Assembly (NCBI RefSeq): GCF_025060375.1
Contig: NZ_JANXCG010000090.1
Location: forward strand, 1 to 53,088
Direction of reading: 5' to 3'
Length of the DNA stretch: 53,088 nucleotides
DNA from: Meiothermus sp.
GTDB lineage: Bacteria > Deinococcota > Deinococci > Deinococcales > Thermaceae
The notes under the pieces were generated by a model. That model did no database searches, was not told where the DNA came from, and saw only the letters and a program-made list of their open reading frames with translations. Positions 36,355-48,584 of the stretch are shown here, piece after piece. Position numbers and translations under genes: made by a program. Position 1 is the stretch's first letter; every line of letters begins with the position of its first letter.

Positions 36355-37217
36355 AACCTAGGTTTGCCGTTCCTGAGGCTCTGAAACCCTATCTGCGCAG
36401 GGTGCAGGCCAACAGCGTGGGCCTTTTTTTGCATGACTCCGGCCCCACCCCAACCAAAGAACCCCCCTTTTTGCTCATCCACGGGCTGGGCGATGATGCG
36501 GATAGCTGGCGGAGGGTCTTTCCCTTGCTCGTGCAGCGAAGCCGGGTCATCGCCCCAGACCTGCCCGGTTTTGGCCGCTCGGATCACCCCCGGCGGGCCT
36601 ACACCCTGGGCTTCTTTGCCGAAACCCTCACCGCGTTGCTGGAACGGCTCGAGGTGCCCCAAGCAGTGCTGGTGGGCAGCTCCATGGGGGCGGCGGTGGC
36701 CTTACGGATGGCCCTACGCTGGCCCGAGCGGGTGGCTCGGCTGGCCCTGGTAGGGGGGCCCCCGACGGGCAGTAGGCCCAGCAAGCTGCAGCTTCTGTTC
36801 CTGATTCCGGGTCAGGGGGAACAGCTTTACAACCGGCTTCGCCTCTCCCAGGAGGCCGCCTACGCAAGCCTACGGCCCTACTACGCCGACCTAGAGGCTC
36901 TACCCGCCGAGGAACAGGCCTTTCTGCGGGAGCGGGTCTGGGACCGGGTCTGGAGCGATGAGCAGCGCCGGGCCTTCTTCTCTGCCCTCCGCTGGATGGC
37001 CCTGGAGGGGCTCTGGAAGCCTCTAGGCCAGCTGGCCTCCCTCAGGCAGCCTACCCAGGTGGTGTGGGGAGAGCAGGACAGGATAATCCCTCCAGAAGCA
37101 GGACGCAGGCTGGCCCGGTCCATCCCCGGCGCCCGTTTTCAGACCATCCCAGGGTCGGGCCATCTGCCCCATCAAGAGCAGCCCGAGGAGCTGGTCCGGC
37201 TGATCTCGCAAGGCTAG
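36351..37217 (+). CDS. Alpha/beta hydrolase
   Basis: About 288 residues starting at the ATG that overlaps the GlcE-like stop, which is preferred over longer frames inside that gene. The oxyanion region is LLIHGLGDDADSWRRVFPLL, the nucleophile S111 sits in GSSMGAAVAL, the Asp in VWGEQDRIIPPE and the His in PGSGHLPHQEQP. A cap of about 80 residues lies between. No signal peptide. The substrate is unknown. Its stop shares a CTAG with the convergent Fur-family gene. Confidence 0.88.
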   Translation: MKPRFAVPEALKPYLRRVQANSVGLFLHDSGPTPTKEPPFLLIHGLGDDADSWRRVFPLLVQRSRVIAPDLPGFGRSDHPRRAYTLGFFAETLTALLERLEVPQAVLVGSSMGAAVALRMALRWPERVARLALVGGPPTGSRPSKLQLLFLIPGQGEQLYNRLRLSQEAAYASLRPYYADLEALPAEEQAFLRERVWDRVWSDEQRRAFFSALRWMALEGLWKPLGQLASLRQPTQVVWGEQDRIIPPEAGRRLARSIPGARFQTIPGSGHLPHQEQPEELVRLISQG

Positions 37218-37609
37218 GCGGGATTTTCGCGGCAGGTTGGGCAGAGCCCCTCGTACTCCACCTGCACGTGGTCTATCTCGAAGCCAGGGTACTTGGCCCG
37301 CACCTCGCTCAACAGGTCGGGTAGGGGGTGCACGATGTCAAAAAAGCGGTTGCACTTCCGACAAACCAGGTGCAGGTGCCCATCTGGATTGGCCTCGTAA
37401 CGCACCGCCTCCCCAGGACGGGAAAGGGGCACCAGGTAGCCCTCCTTGGTGAGGGCCTCGAGGGTCCGGTAGACCGTGCCCAGGCTGATGCTGGGTACCT
37501 TTTTGCGAACCTCTGCGTAGACCCAGGCTGCATCAGGGTGGTGGCCCCTAGCGCTTTGCACCACCTCGAGCACCGCCTTGCGCTGCTTGGTCAAGCGTTT
37601 CATCCCCAT
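37214..37609 (-). CDS. Fur-family metalloregulator (PerR-like)
   Basis: 131 residues. A winged-helix N-terminus (LTKQRKAVLEVVQSARGHHP, then SLGTVYRTLEALTKEGYL) is followed by the metal region YEANPDGHLHLVCRKCNRFFDI and a second C-x2-C (LCPTC). The Asp at the RFFDI position resembles PerR rather than Fur, which has Glu. Subtype (PerR, Zur or Fur) is therefore only suggested. ATG preceded by GGAG. An upstream ATATACTTAG may be its promoter, with a leader of about 35 bases. Confidence 0.88.
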   Translation of the reverse strand: MGMKRLTKQRKAVLEVVQSARGHHPDAAWVYAEVRKKVPSISLGTVYRTLEALTKEGYLVPLSRPGEAVRYEANPDGHLHLVCRKCNRFFDIVHPLPDLLSEVRAKYPGFEIDHVQVEYEGLCPTCRENPA

Positions 37610-37681
37610 CTTGCAACTCCGGCATCAGGCCATAATCCCAACTAAGTATATCAGGATTTGGGTCTAAGCGCCAGCCGAACC

Positions 37682-38085
37682 CTAGGCGGAACCACCCCCA
37701 GGCCATCTCCGGGAGAGAACCGCCAGGGCCAGCCCACGCCAGGCCAGGAGCAACACCAGGGTAGCCCCCAGACTCACCGCCCAGAAAACCAGGTAGCCCA
37801 GGTCAAAGGGTCTTTGCAGCACCATGGCACGCAACCAGACCCCTGCGCTCACCGCAAGGGCCCACGTGTAGAGCAGGTTGCGCCAGGTGGGGCGGGTGTA
37901 GGTGCGCAGGAAGGGCGCCAGGAGGAACCAGACCAGCAGGATGGGCAGGGCGTTGCGCAGGAGACCCGCAAGGGTTATCGGCTCCCCGTGGCTTTTTAGC
38001 CCCAAAAGGGCGAACAGGACGATGCACAGAGCATCGCCCCAGGCCAACAGCCGACTCGAGGGGTGGGTTTTGAGGCGAGCGGTGC

Positions 38086-38089
<4 letters not shown>
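37682..38089 (-). CDS. DUF3054-like membrane protein
   Basis: 135 residues with four hydrophobic segments. The pattern [20 protein letters not shown], a [19 protein letters not shown] stretch and [20 protein letters not shown] looks like the DUF3054 family of unknown function. It overlaps lipA by ATGA, so it is the third gene of the lipoylation operon. No role in lipoylation is known. Confidence 0.75.
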
Positions 38090-40993
<2,904 letters not shown>

Positions 40994-40997
<4 letters not shown>

Positions 40998-41539
40998 TCG
41001 AGCGGCAGCTCCTCGGCCTCAAAGGTCTTGGCCCTGAGCTCCTCCCAGGGCAGCCCATCCAAGGGGTAGTACCGGTCAGCCTGCTGGGCCAGGCGGTGGG
41101 AGGACAGGGTCTGGAAGGTGGTGTTCTCCACCTGCTTGCCCATGTCCTGAAGAACCTTGAAGACCTCCGCGAAATCGCTGTCCCCTGAGACTAAAACGGC
41201 CACGTCGTAGGCGCCAGCATAGGCCAGCTTCAACATGTCCACGGCAATCTGGATGTCCACCCCTTTTTCCACAAAGGCCTCGCCCCGCCGCTCCAACCGC
41301 CCCAGGCGCACCGTCACGTAGGGCACCCGCCGCAGGTAGTTGAGAAACCCCTGATGGGCCTTGGCCGCAGGGTCGTCGCTGGGCAGAGGAGCGTTGTAGT
41401 AGTAGGCCCTGAGGAGGGGTCTTCCAGCAGCCAAGGCCGAGACGAAGGCCACGAAGTCCAGCCGGTAGTCGGGGCCCAGGGTGGTGACCAGGCCTTTATA
41501 CAGGTTGCTCCCGTCTATGAATACCGCCACCCGGTTCAT
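40994..41539 (-). CDS. NYN-domain (LabA/DUF88) protein, putative RNase
   Basis: 181 residues of the PIN-like NYN fold. Acidic metal-binding residues are seen in VFIDGSNLYKGL, DIQIAVDMLKLAY and VLVSGDSDFAEVFKVLQDMG. Members are thought to process RNA. ATG start, with a TATCAT 12 bases upstream that may be its -10. Convergent with the FAD oxidoreductase. The gap 41540-41635 to the cupin gene holds only that promoter. Confidence 0.88.
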
Positions 41540-41635
41540 ACCTTGGGTTCCATGATAGGCGGGGGTGCCGGCTCATAAAGTGGGGTCCGCCCATCTTTAT
41601 AGGCCGAGACCAGGGGGTGGGGGCCCCAGGGTGCT

Positions 41636-41899
41636 TCAGCCACTCTCCCACACCGCAAGCACGCTGGGGTCTACAGGAATGAGGCGGTGGGGCTCCGTCA
41701 GGTAGGCGGCTTCTCCCCTGCGCAGGTGCAGGTAGCTGCCATCGGGCAGGTCTATCACCAACTCGCCTTCCAAAAGGACGTACAGCCGCCCCCGCTCAAC
41801 CTCCTCCGCCACCCTCAGAAGGTAGGCCCGGAAGGGCTTCAAACCGGGGAACCGGGCCTCACCTTGGGCCCGGGCAAGGCGGATCAGATGGAGCTTCAT
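41636..41899 (-). CDS. Small cupin-like protein
   Basis: 87 residues with a single cupin-like strand pattern: RGRLYVLLEGELVIDLPDGS, then RRGEAAYLTEPHRLIPVDPS. Only one obvious His in the usual metal region, so metal binding is uncertain. Its ATG immediately follows the topA stop (TGAATG), hence co-transcribed with topA. Function unknown. Confidence 0.72.
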   Translation of the reverse strand: MKLHLIRLARAQGEARFPGLKPFRAYLLRVAEEVERGRLYVLLEGELVIDLPDGSYLHLRRGEAAYLTEPHRLIPVDPSVLAVWESG

Positions 41900-44383
41900 T
41901 CAGGTGCCCACCGGCTCCTTGGCCTTCCGCGCCTTGCCGTACTCCATGCGCAACCTAAACATGGCCTGCCGGAAGAGCCTCAGGGTTTCCGCCTCGGACC
42001 TCCCTAGGGCAGAGGCGGCCTGGGGAACGGCCTTCTGCTGCCCTTTGGTGAGGCGGGCAACCTCCGCCTGCTCCGGGGTTAGACCGGATAGGGGAAGAAA
42101 GGCCTCCAGCTCGGCCCAGGAGGCCTTGAGGGGGGCCTCCTTTTTAGAGGTCTTCTTCTCAGCCCGAGGCCTGCCCTTGGCCTGCGTTCGCGGACCCCCG
42201 TAGCGCTCGCAAGCGGGGTTGGAACAGGCCCGGCTCTTACCCTTATCCAGCTCGTTCCACCCGCACAAGGGGCACTTCTCAGCCTGGGGGGGGTCGAAGA
42301 CCAGGAAGTCGCAGGCTGGGTTGTTGCAACGGTAGTAGGGCCTGCCCCGCTTGCTGGTCTTCCGGACCACCTCCCCTGCCCGGCACTTGGGGCACTCCAG
42401 ACCCGTGGAGGGGGCTTCGTCCCGGGTGTAGGTGCAAGCCGGGTAGCGGTCGCAGCTAATGAAGCTGCCGTAGCGACCAAAGCGCCGAACGAGCTGGCCT
42501 TGGCCGCACTGGGGACAGGCCTCCCCCAGAGGCTCAGGCGGTTTTCTAGGCTCGAGCCGCTCGGTATAGCGGCACTCCGGATAGCCGGTGCAACCCAGGA
42601 ACTGCCCAAAGCGCGAAACCTTGAGCTCCAGGGGCCGCCCACACTCCGGACAAAGCTTCTTGGGAACCTTCTGGAAGTCCTCCAAGAAGGGTTCATAGAA
42701 CTCCCGCACCACCTTGGGCCAGTGGGCCTTGCCCTCCTCAATCTCGTCCAGCCGGGCCTCGAGCTGGGCCGTGAAGTCGTAGGCCACCACATCGGGGAAC
42801 ATCCGAATCAGGTAGTGCGTCACCTCCCGGCCAAGGGGGGTGGGCTTGAGGGCCTTGCCCTGCCGCTCAATGTAGCTACGCCGCTCGAGGGTCTCGATGG
42901 TGGGGGCGTACGTGGAAGGGCGGCCAATGCCCATCTCCTCTAGGGTCTTGACCAGGCTGGCATCGGTGTAACGGGGGGGCGGCTCGGTAAAGTGCTGCTC
43001 TGGGACGAGTTCCTCCAGGGTGGCCGGGGCCTTCTCGCGCAGGGGAGGGAGCCGCCTTTCCTCTAAGGGACGGCCGGCGGCCTCCTCTGCCTCCTCTCGG
43101 CCATACACCCTGAGGAACCCGTCAAACTTGAGCACCGAGCCCACCGCGCGGAACACGAACTCCCCTCCCACCACGCTCGCGGTGGTCTGGTCGTAGACCG
43201 CGGGGGTCATCTGGGAGGCCACAAAACGCTGCCATATGAGCTGATAGAGCCGGAACTCCTCCTCTGTGAGGTACCTGCGCACCGCCTCCGGGGTGCGCTC
43301 AACAGCGGTGGGGCGGATGGCTTCGTGGGCATCCTGGGCGCTCGCCGCCTTCTTCCCGGCGAATTGGTTGGGTTTTTCCGGCAAGTAGCCGGGGCCAAAC
43401 CGCTCCGGGATGAACCGCCGCACCTCCGCCAGGGCCTCCTGGGACACCCGGGTGGAGTCGGTGCGCATGTAGGTGATGAGCCCCACCGGCCCTTCAGGGA
43501 GCTCCACCCCCTCGTAAAGCCTTTGGGCCACCCGCATGGTGCGGCCGGCGGTCCAACCGAGCCGGGTGCTGGCGGCCTGCTGCAGGGTGGAGGTGGTGAA
43601 GGGAGGTGGGGGGTTGCGGCGCCGCTCCCGGCGCTCAACCTCCCCAATCTGGTAGACCGCCACCGCCCGGGCCTGCTCTGCGATGGCCTGGGCCTGAGCC
43701 TGGCTGGTGATGAGGAAACTGCCCCCTCCCTGCACCCGCTCCCCCCGCACGCTGTGAAGCTCGGCCGCAAAGCGCTGGCCCTCCGACTCAAACCACCCCT
43801 CCAGCGTCCAGTACTCCTGGGGCTGGAAGCGCTCAATCTCCTCCTCCCGCTCCACCAGAAGCCGCAGCGCCACCGACTGAACCCGGCCCGCCGAGAGGGC
43901 CCGCCGCCGGAATTCCATGCTCAAAACCGGTGAAAGCTGGTAGCCCACCAGCCGGTCCAGTACCCGCCGGGCCTGCTGGGCGTTGACCAGGTTCTGATCA
44001 ATCGGCCGGGGCCTCTGCACGGCGGCCTGAACCACTCTGGGGGTGATCTCGTGGAACTCCACCCGCATGGGGTCCCGAGGGTCAAGGTTGAGCAACCGGG
44101 CCACATGCCAGCCGATGGCCTCGCCCTCGCGGTCGGGGTCCGTGGCGATCAGCACCCGCCGGCCCTGGGCGGCCCGCTTGAGCTCCTGCACCACCGGCTG
44201 CTTGTCCTTCTTGACCTCGTAGTGCGGGGTGAAATCGGCCTCTACATCCACCCCCAGCTCGTGCTCGGGAAGGTCGGCCACGTGGCCTTTGCTGGCCCGC
44301 ACCTCATAGCCGGGCCCCAGCATCTTCTGGATGCTTTTGGCCTTGGCCGGGGATTCCACCACAACGAGCGTCGGGTCCGGCAT
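41900..44383 (-). CDS. topA: DNA topoisomerase I
   Basis: About 827 residues of type IA topoisomerase, which relaxes negative supercoils. Toprim motifs LVVVESPAKAKSIQK and TDPDREGEAIGWH, catalytic Tyr Y305 in GLITYMRTDSTR, and VARLNLDPRD-type sequence are present. The C-terminus has several four-cysteine zinc ribbons (CPECGRPLELKVSRFG, CPQCGQGQLVRRFG, CPKCRAGEVVRK, CPLCGW). Start is the ATG 7 bases after TATACT; the longer upstream frame is rejected. Confidence 0.97.
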   Translation of the reverse strand: MPDPTLVVVESPAKAKSIQKMLGPGYEVRASKGHVADLPEHELGVDVEADFTPHYEVKKDKQPVVQELKRAAQGRRVLIATDPDREGEAIGWHVARLLNLDPRDPMRVEFHEITPRVVQAAVQRPRPIDQNLVNAQQARRVLDRLVGYQLSPVLSMEFRRRALSAGRVQSVALRLLVEREEEIERFQPQEYWTLEGWFESEGQRFAAELHSVRGERVQGGGSFLITSQAQAQAIAEQARAVAVYQIGEVERRERRRNPPPPFTTSTLQQAASTRLGWTAGRTMRVAQRLYEGVELPEGPVGLITYMRTDSTRVSQEALAEVRRFIPERFGPGYLPEKPNQFAGKKAASAQDAHEAIRPTAVERTPEAVRRYLTEEEFRLYQLIWQRFVASQMTPAVYDQTTASVVGGEFVFRAVGSVLKFDGFLRVYGREEAEEAAGRPLEERRLPPLREKAPATLEELVPEQHFTEPPPRYTDASLVKTLEEMGIGRPSTYAPTIETLERRSYIERQGKALKPTPLGREVTHYLIRMFPDVVAYDFTAQLEARLDEIEEGKAHWPKVVREFYEPFLEDFQKVPKKLCPECGRPLELKVSRFGQFLGCTGYPECRYTERLEPRKPPEPLGEACPQCGQGQLVRRFGRYGSFISCDRYPACTYTRDEAPSTGLECPKCRAGEVVRKTSKRGRPYYRCNNPACDFLVFDPPQAEKCPLCGWNELDKGKSRACSNPACERYGGPRTQAKGRPRAEKKTSKKEAPLKASWAELEAFLPLSGLTPEQAEVARLTKGQQKAVPQAASALGRSEAETLRLFRQAMFRLRMEYGKARKAKEPVGT

Positions 44384-44390
44384 AGGGCTC

Positions 44391-44396
44391 AGTATA
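44391..44396 (-). promoter_or_regulatory. -10 box (TATACT) of topA
   Basis: Minus-strand TATACT ends 7 bases before the topA ATG. Leaderless. Confidence 0.65.
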
Positions 44397-44523
44397 AAGA
44401 AGGGCACCCGGTGGTTTGTCAAGGCAAAAGGTCTCTGGCCTAGCTTCAAAGTCGGGGGCCCCACAGGGCCTTTGGCGCTCCCCAGGTTGCCGGCGACCAT
44501 GATGGCAGGAGAGGCGCAGGGGG

Positions 44524-44529
44524 TAAACT
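44524..44529 (+). promoter_or_regulatory. -10 box (TAAACT) of pgi
   Basis: TAAACT ends 6 bases before the pgi ATG at 44536. Leaderless. Confidence 0.6.
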
Positions 44530-44535
44530 AGCCCC

Positions 44536-45867
44536 ATGCTAAAGCTTGATCCAAGCAACATCTCCGTAGAACGGGTGGGTCCAAACGGGGTGGAGTGGGG
44601 CTCCAGCCTCACCTCATACGCCCAGCGCCTGGAGGCTGCCCTAGAGGCAATTCTGAGCCGCAAATCCGACCCCGGGGCTTTTCTGGGCTGGATTGACCTC
44701 CCCGAGGACACTGAAACCCTGCGCCAGGTGCGGCGCTACCGGGAAGCCCACCCTTGGGTGGAAGACCTGGTGGTGCTGGGGATTGGCGGTTCGGCTCTGG
44801 GGGCCCAGGCGGTGGGCGCGGCCTTGGGCAAGGGACCGGTACGACTCCACTTCGTGGATAACGTGGAGCCCGAACCGGTCCTCGAGCTTCTGCGCACCCT
44901 GAACCCGGAAAAAACCCTGGTCAACGTCATCTCCAAATCGGGCACCACCGCAGAAACGATGGCTGCCTTCCTGGTGTTCCGTCGCTGGCTGGAGCGAACA
45001 GAGAACTGGCGGCAGCATGTGGTGGTCACCACCGACCCTACCCGGGGCATCCTGCGGCCCTACGCTGCGGCAGAAGGTCTTGCAGCCTTTGACATCCCCC
45101 CTTCCGTAGGGGGCCGCTTCAGCGTGCTCAGCCCGGTGGGTACCCTTCCGCTGGCCTTTGCAGGCGTTGAGCTAGAGAACCTGCTGGCTGGGGCTAGAAA
45201 GGCCAACGAGCAAGCCCGGCTCGAGGTAGCCCGCAACCTTCCAGCACAGACTGCCCTGATTCACCACCTCTTTGCCCAAAAGGGGCTGAACATCGTGGTG
45301 CTCATGCCCTACTCCACCCGGCTGCGCTACCTGCCGGACTGGTTCGTGCAGCTCCACGACGAGTCGCTGGGCAAGCTGCACGACCGCGAAGGGAAGGAGG
45401 TTCGGAGCGGAACCACAGCGGTACGGGCCATCGGCACCACCGACCAACACGCCCAGGTGCAGCTTTTCCGCGAAGGGCCCCATGACAAGCTGGTGGTTTT
45501 CGTGCGCCTGGAAAACCCTAGCGAAGACCTGCCGATCCCCGCCGTGGAGGGTTTGGAGGGGCTAGACTATCTGTTTGGCCGAACCTTCTTCGAGCTGCTC
45601 AGCGCTGAGGCCAAGGCCACCGCCCACGCCCTAGCCAAGGCTCATCAGCCCAACTACACCCTCCTCCTGGAGCGGCTGGACGCCTACCACCTGGGATGGC
45701 TGCTGCAACACCTGATGTGGCAGACCGCATACTTGGGCGAGCTTTGGGGCATCAACGCTTTTGATCAGCCAGGGGTTGAACTCGGAAAGGAGTACACCTA
45801 CGCCCTGATGGGACGCAAGGGGTATGAAAAGCTGGCCGAGGAGCTCCGAGCCGAAGGGGTAGGCTGA
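44536..45867 (+). CDS. pgi: Glucose-6-phosphate isomerase
   Basis: 443 residues, the short bacterial Pgi. It interconverts glucose-6-P and fructose-6-P. VLGIGGSALGAQAVGAALG, NVISKSGTTAETMAAF, VGGRFSVLSPVG and GINAFDQPGVELGK are the SIS-domain and active-site signatures. It shares the central hexose phosphates with ManA and GlgC. A small membrane-protein gene follows at 9 bases. Confidence 0.96.
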   Translation: MLKLDPSNISVERVGPNGVEWGSSLTSYAQRLEAALEAILSRKSDPGAFLGWIDLPEDTETLRQVRRYREAHPWVEDLVVLGIGGSALGAQAVGAALGKGPVRLHFVDNVEPEPVLELLRTLNPEKTLVNVISKSGTTAETMAAFLVFRRWLERTENWRQHVVVTTDPTRGILRPYAAAEGLAAFDIPPSVGGRFSVLSPVGTLPLAFAGVELENLLAGARKANEQARLEVARNLPAQTALIHHLFAQKGLNIVVLMPYSTRLRYLPDWFVQLHDESLGKLHDREGKEVRSGTTAVRAIGTTDQHAQVQLFREGPHDKLVVFVRLENPSEDLPIPAVEGLEGLDYLFGRTFFELLSAEAKATAHALAKAHQPNYTLLLERLDAYHLGWLLQHLMWQTAYLGELWGINAFDQPGVELGKEYTYALMGRKGYEKLAEELRAEGVG

Positions 45868-45876
45868 GGGACCGGG

Positions 45877-46152
45877 ATGGCAGGCCGTCGCTACCTGATC
45901 TGCGCCTCCGCCCTCATATGGCTTCCCCTGGTGATGAGCGGGGGCTCCTGGCTCCTGGTCCGCACCGTGGCAGCCCCCCTGTTCATGGCCTACTTTAGCC
46001 TCCTCTGCCTTGTGGTTTCGCTGGCGGTCTTCTGGCTGGGGGTGATCCAGGTGTCCAAAAGGCGGCTGCGGGTGGGGGACCTGTTCTGGATGGGGCTCTA
46101 CGGGCTTGGGGCCCTGCTATACCCCCGCCTCGCCGGGGCTTTGGGCCCCTAA
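45877..46152 (+). CDS. Small membrane protein, unknown
   Basis: 91 residues with three hydrophobic segments (about 7-27, 30-55 and 67-88) separated by basic loops (VSKRRLRVGD). No family recognised. GAGGGA ribosome site; 9 bases after pgi, so probably in one transcript. Stop shares CTAA with the convergent MFS gene. Confidence 0.6.
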   Translation: MAGRRYLICASALIWLPLVMSGGSWLLVRTVAAPLFMAYFSLLCLVVSLAVFWLGVIQVSKRRLRVGDLFWMGLYGLGALLYPRLAGALGP

Positions 46153-47210
46153 TTTCGGTGCAGCGCCCGCGGCGCCAGCAGCACCGCTAGGAGGGCCATC
46201 AGAAGGGCCAGCTCGAGGCCCCACAGGGGGCTTCTACCGATAAAGGGAGGGTAAACCATCCCGGCTACCGTGCCCCCCAGGTAGAAAGCCGCGATGTAGG
46301 TACCGCTCACCCCGCTTCCTCCCCGACCCGAGGCTCCGCCCGTTACCGCCTGGGCGGTGAATATTCCAGCCATCATTAGGGTAAACCCCAGAATTAGCGA
46401 GGGTTGGCCAGGTATCTGCACCAGCAAGCCCAGGATCACCCCTCCAAAGGCCAGCCGAAAGGCCCGCACCTCACCCAGCCGGCGCACCAGCCACCCAGCC
46501 AAGGCGCTCCCCGGGATACCTGCCAGGTAGGCAAAAAAGACCCCACCTATCTGGGCCTGAGAGAAGCCCAAGGCCTCCAGGCGGTAGGGCAACAGGTTGG
46601 CCACAAAAAAGTTGAGGAAGAGCAACACGAAGCCCAGCACATACAGCGGCCAGGCCGAAAGGGTGTAACGGGGGGGTGGAAGGGTAAGCCGCTCGCGGCC
46701 CCGCAGGGCGAAAAAAGCTACCAGCAGGACGGGCAGAGAAAGCGCCACTAGAGCCATCCGCTCCCCCAGCACCTCCGCCAGCACCCCCCCCCGCCCCCGC
46801 CCAAGACCGCCCCCCAAAACATTCCCAGCCACCCAAAGCCCGGCCATCTGGGTGTGGCGGGTAGGGAACAACCGCGGTAGCAAGGCCAAAGAGAGCCCCG
46901 GAATCAAGGCCGCAAAGATCCCTTGGAGAGCCCGGAAAAGCGTCCATAGGGCCAGATTGGGGGACAGCCCTGCCAAAATCCCGGTGAGCCCTACCCCCAT
47001 AAGCCCCAGACCTATGGTGGTGCCCACCGGTAGGGGAATGCGGGGCACCAAGGGAGAGAGGAGGACCAAGAAGAGGAAGGGGAGTCCAATGCCCAGATGG
47101 GCGCTGCCCGCAGGGCTCCCAAAGAGGCGCTCAAGCCCGGGCAGCATCGGCACCACCGCATACAGGGCCACATAGGTAAGCGCACCCGCAGGGATAAGGG
47201 CCCAGGCCAC
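46149..47210 (-). CDS. MFS transporter
   Basis: About 353 residues and around 10-12 membrane segments. The first helix begins AWALIPAGALTYVALYAVVP. The MFS loop between helices 2 and 3 is LSPLVPRIPLPVGTTIGLG, and GYNxxG-like AGIPGSALAGWLVRRLGEVR lies in the second half. The chosen GTG at 47210 lies 6 bases after TATGCT; a GTG 11 codons earlier would lie upstream of that -10. The substrate is unknown. Confidence 0.82.
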   Translation of the reverse strand: MAWALIPAGALTYVALYAVVPMLPGLERLFGSPAGSAHLGIGLPFLFLVLLSPLVPRIPLPVGTTIGLGLMGVGLTGILAGLSPNLALWTLFRALQGIFAALIPGLSLALLPRLFPTRHTQMAGLWVAGNVLGGGLGRGRGGVLAEVLGERMALVALSLPVLLVAFFALRGRERLTLPPPRYTLSAWPLYVLGFVLLFLNFFVANLLPYRLEALGFSQAQIGGVFFAYLAGIPGSALAGWLVRRLGEVRAFRLAFGGVILGLLVQIPGQPSLILGFTLMMAGIFTAQAVTGGASGRGGSGVSGTYIAAFYLGGTVAGMVYPPFIGRSPLWGLELALLMALLAVLLAPRALHRN

Positions 47211-47216
47211 CCCCCC

Positions 47217-47222
47217 AGCATA
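47217..47222 (-). promoter_or_regulatory. -10 box (TATGCT) of the MFS gene
   Basis: Minus-strand TATGCT ends 6 bases before the GTG at 47210 and reassigns the start of the gene. Confidence 0.5.
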
Positions 47223-47283
47223 CCCGCAAAAGGAGAGCCCCACGGGAAGCCTGGGCCCCCCGCAGGGACAATGGGTAGTGGTG

Positions 47284-48546
47284 TTAGAAGTTAAGCTTCA
47301 GGCCAGCACGGGCCCCCAGACCGAAATTGAGGCCAGGTTCGAAGCGGGGGTTGGCCTCCAGGAACAGGCCCACCGGACCTTGGGGGTTGACGTCCAGCCC
47401 CACCGCTGCCGAGCCGTAGATGGGATTGGACAAGGCCGGTAGGTAACGGGCGCCCACCCCGAGGTAGAGGCCCAGGGGCCCGCTGCTAAAGTGGCGGGTC
47501 AGATAGGCCTCTGCTCCCAGGGCCTGGGTACCCAGGTTGTACTCCAGACCGGCGCGCAGGCCAAAGCCCAAAAAGGCCTCCCGCACCCCCACCACGCCGC
47601 CCACGGCGATGTTGCTGCTGTCGAAAACGCCTCCCGAAGGCTGGGGAACCAGGCCCAGCGAAGCGGACGCCCCCAGGTAGAAGTTGCGGTTTTGCACGGC
47701 AGGGGTCTGCACCGGCGGAACTGGGCGCACCTCGGGCTGGGGTGAAGGGGTAGGGGCTGGCGGCTGGGTCTGTTGGCGCAGCTCACCCACTTGGTTTTGC
47801 AGAGCGCCGACCTGGTTCTGGAGGGTGCTAACCTGGCCCTGCAGGGTGCGTACCTGCTCCTCCAGCGCGGCCACCCGTGCGGCGTCCGGGCGGGCGCGGA
47901 GCTGTTCCTCCAGCTCAGCAACCCGGCGCTCTAGGGCGGCGACTTCCTGGGGTGCAGTGGGGGCTTGGGGGGCCTGGGCCAGCCGCTGGACTTGCTGCTC
48001 TAGGGCCTCAATGCGAGCCTGCAGGTCAGCTGGGACTGCTGGGGCAGGCTGGGCCTGCGGTGCAGGGGCCTGGGCCAGCCGCTGGACCTGCTGCTCCAAA
48101 GCCGACAGGCGCTCCTGCAGGGCCTGGGCCTGCTGGCCCACCTCAATAGCCCGCTTCACCTCAGCCTCCAAGGCCGCCAGCCGGGCTGCCTGGTCCTGCT
48201 GGGTCCGCTCCAGCTCCTGGTAGCGCCGGCGGAGCTCCTCCATCTCCGGAGCCACCTCCTGGGCCCCCCGCTCTACCGCAAGGCGGCATTCAGGCTGGGC
48301 ATCCTGCAGCCGGTTGGTCTGGTAAAGGCGGAAGAAGATGAGCGCGGCCTGGTAACGGGTCAGGTTCTGGTTGCCGCGGAATGTCCCGTCGGGAAAGCCC
48401 TCAATCAAACCGCAGCGTACCGCAAAGGCCACCGCTTCCTGGGCCCAGTGCCCGGCCGGCACATCGCGAAACTGGGTCTGGGCTTGGGCGAATAAGCCGA
48501 AAAAGGTAGCCATCGCAAAGGCAGTGAACCATCGGCCTCTCTGCAT
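47284..48546 (-). CDS. SLH-domain outer-membrane protein
   Basis: 420 residues. Signal peptide MQRGRWFTAFAMATFFGLFAQA, then one SLH domain (FRDVPAGHWAQEAVAFAV, then GFPDGTFRGNQNLTRYQAA). A long coiled coil (about 100-265) contains an internal duplication of ALEQQVQRLAQAP. A Pro/Gln linker leads to a beta-barrel-like C-terminus ending GLKLNF (terminal aromatic). This is the layout of Thermus/Deinococcus SlpA-type proteins that tether the outer envelope to secondary cell-wall polymer. ATG with GAGGAGGAAAC upstream. Confidence 0.9.
   Translation of the reverse strand: MQRGRWFTAFAMATFFGLFAQAQTQFRDVPAGHWAQEAVAFAVRCGLIEGFPDGTFRGNQNLTRYQAALIFFRLYQTNRLQDAQPECRLAVERGAQEVAPEMEELRRRYQELERTQQDQAARLAALEAEVKRAIEVGQQAQALQERLSALEQQVQRLAQAPAPQAQPAPAVPADLQARIEALEQQVQRLAQAPQAPTAPQEVAALERRVAELEEQLRARPDAARVAALEEQVRTLQGQVSTLQNQVGALQNQVGELRQQTQPPAPTPSPQPEVRPVPPVQTPAVQNRNFYLGASASLGLVPQPSGGVFDSSNIAVGGVVGVREAFLGFGLRAGLEYNLGTQALGAEAYLTRHFSSGPLGLYLGVGARYLPALSNPIYGSAAVGLDVNPQGPVGLFLEANPRFEPGLNFGLGARAGLKLNF
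47971..48096 (-). repeat. 30-base direct repeat in the SLH coiled coil
   Basis: 47971-48000 and 48067-48096 are 30-base copies differing at one position. They encode the repeated coiled-coil segment of the SLH protein and show a recent in-frame duplication about 96 bases apart. Confidence 0.7.
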
Positions 48547-48562
48547 AGTTTCCTCCTCGTTT

Positions 48563-48576
48563 GGGGTTCCAACCCC
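48563..48576 (-). promoter_or_regulatory. 5-prime hairpin of the SLH mRNA
   Basis: GGGGTT / AACCCC arms at the expected 5-prime end of the mRNA, about 17 bases before the ATG, leaving GGAGGA unpaired. It may protect an abundant mRNA. Confidence 0.5.
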
Positions 48577-48584
48577 GCATCCCT

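Noticed and set aside
44384-44500. Longer start for topA
   Set aside because: The extension covers the TATACT box; the family N-terminus MPDPTLVVVESPAKAK begins at 44383.
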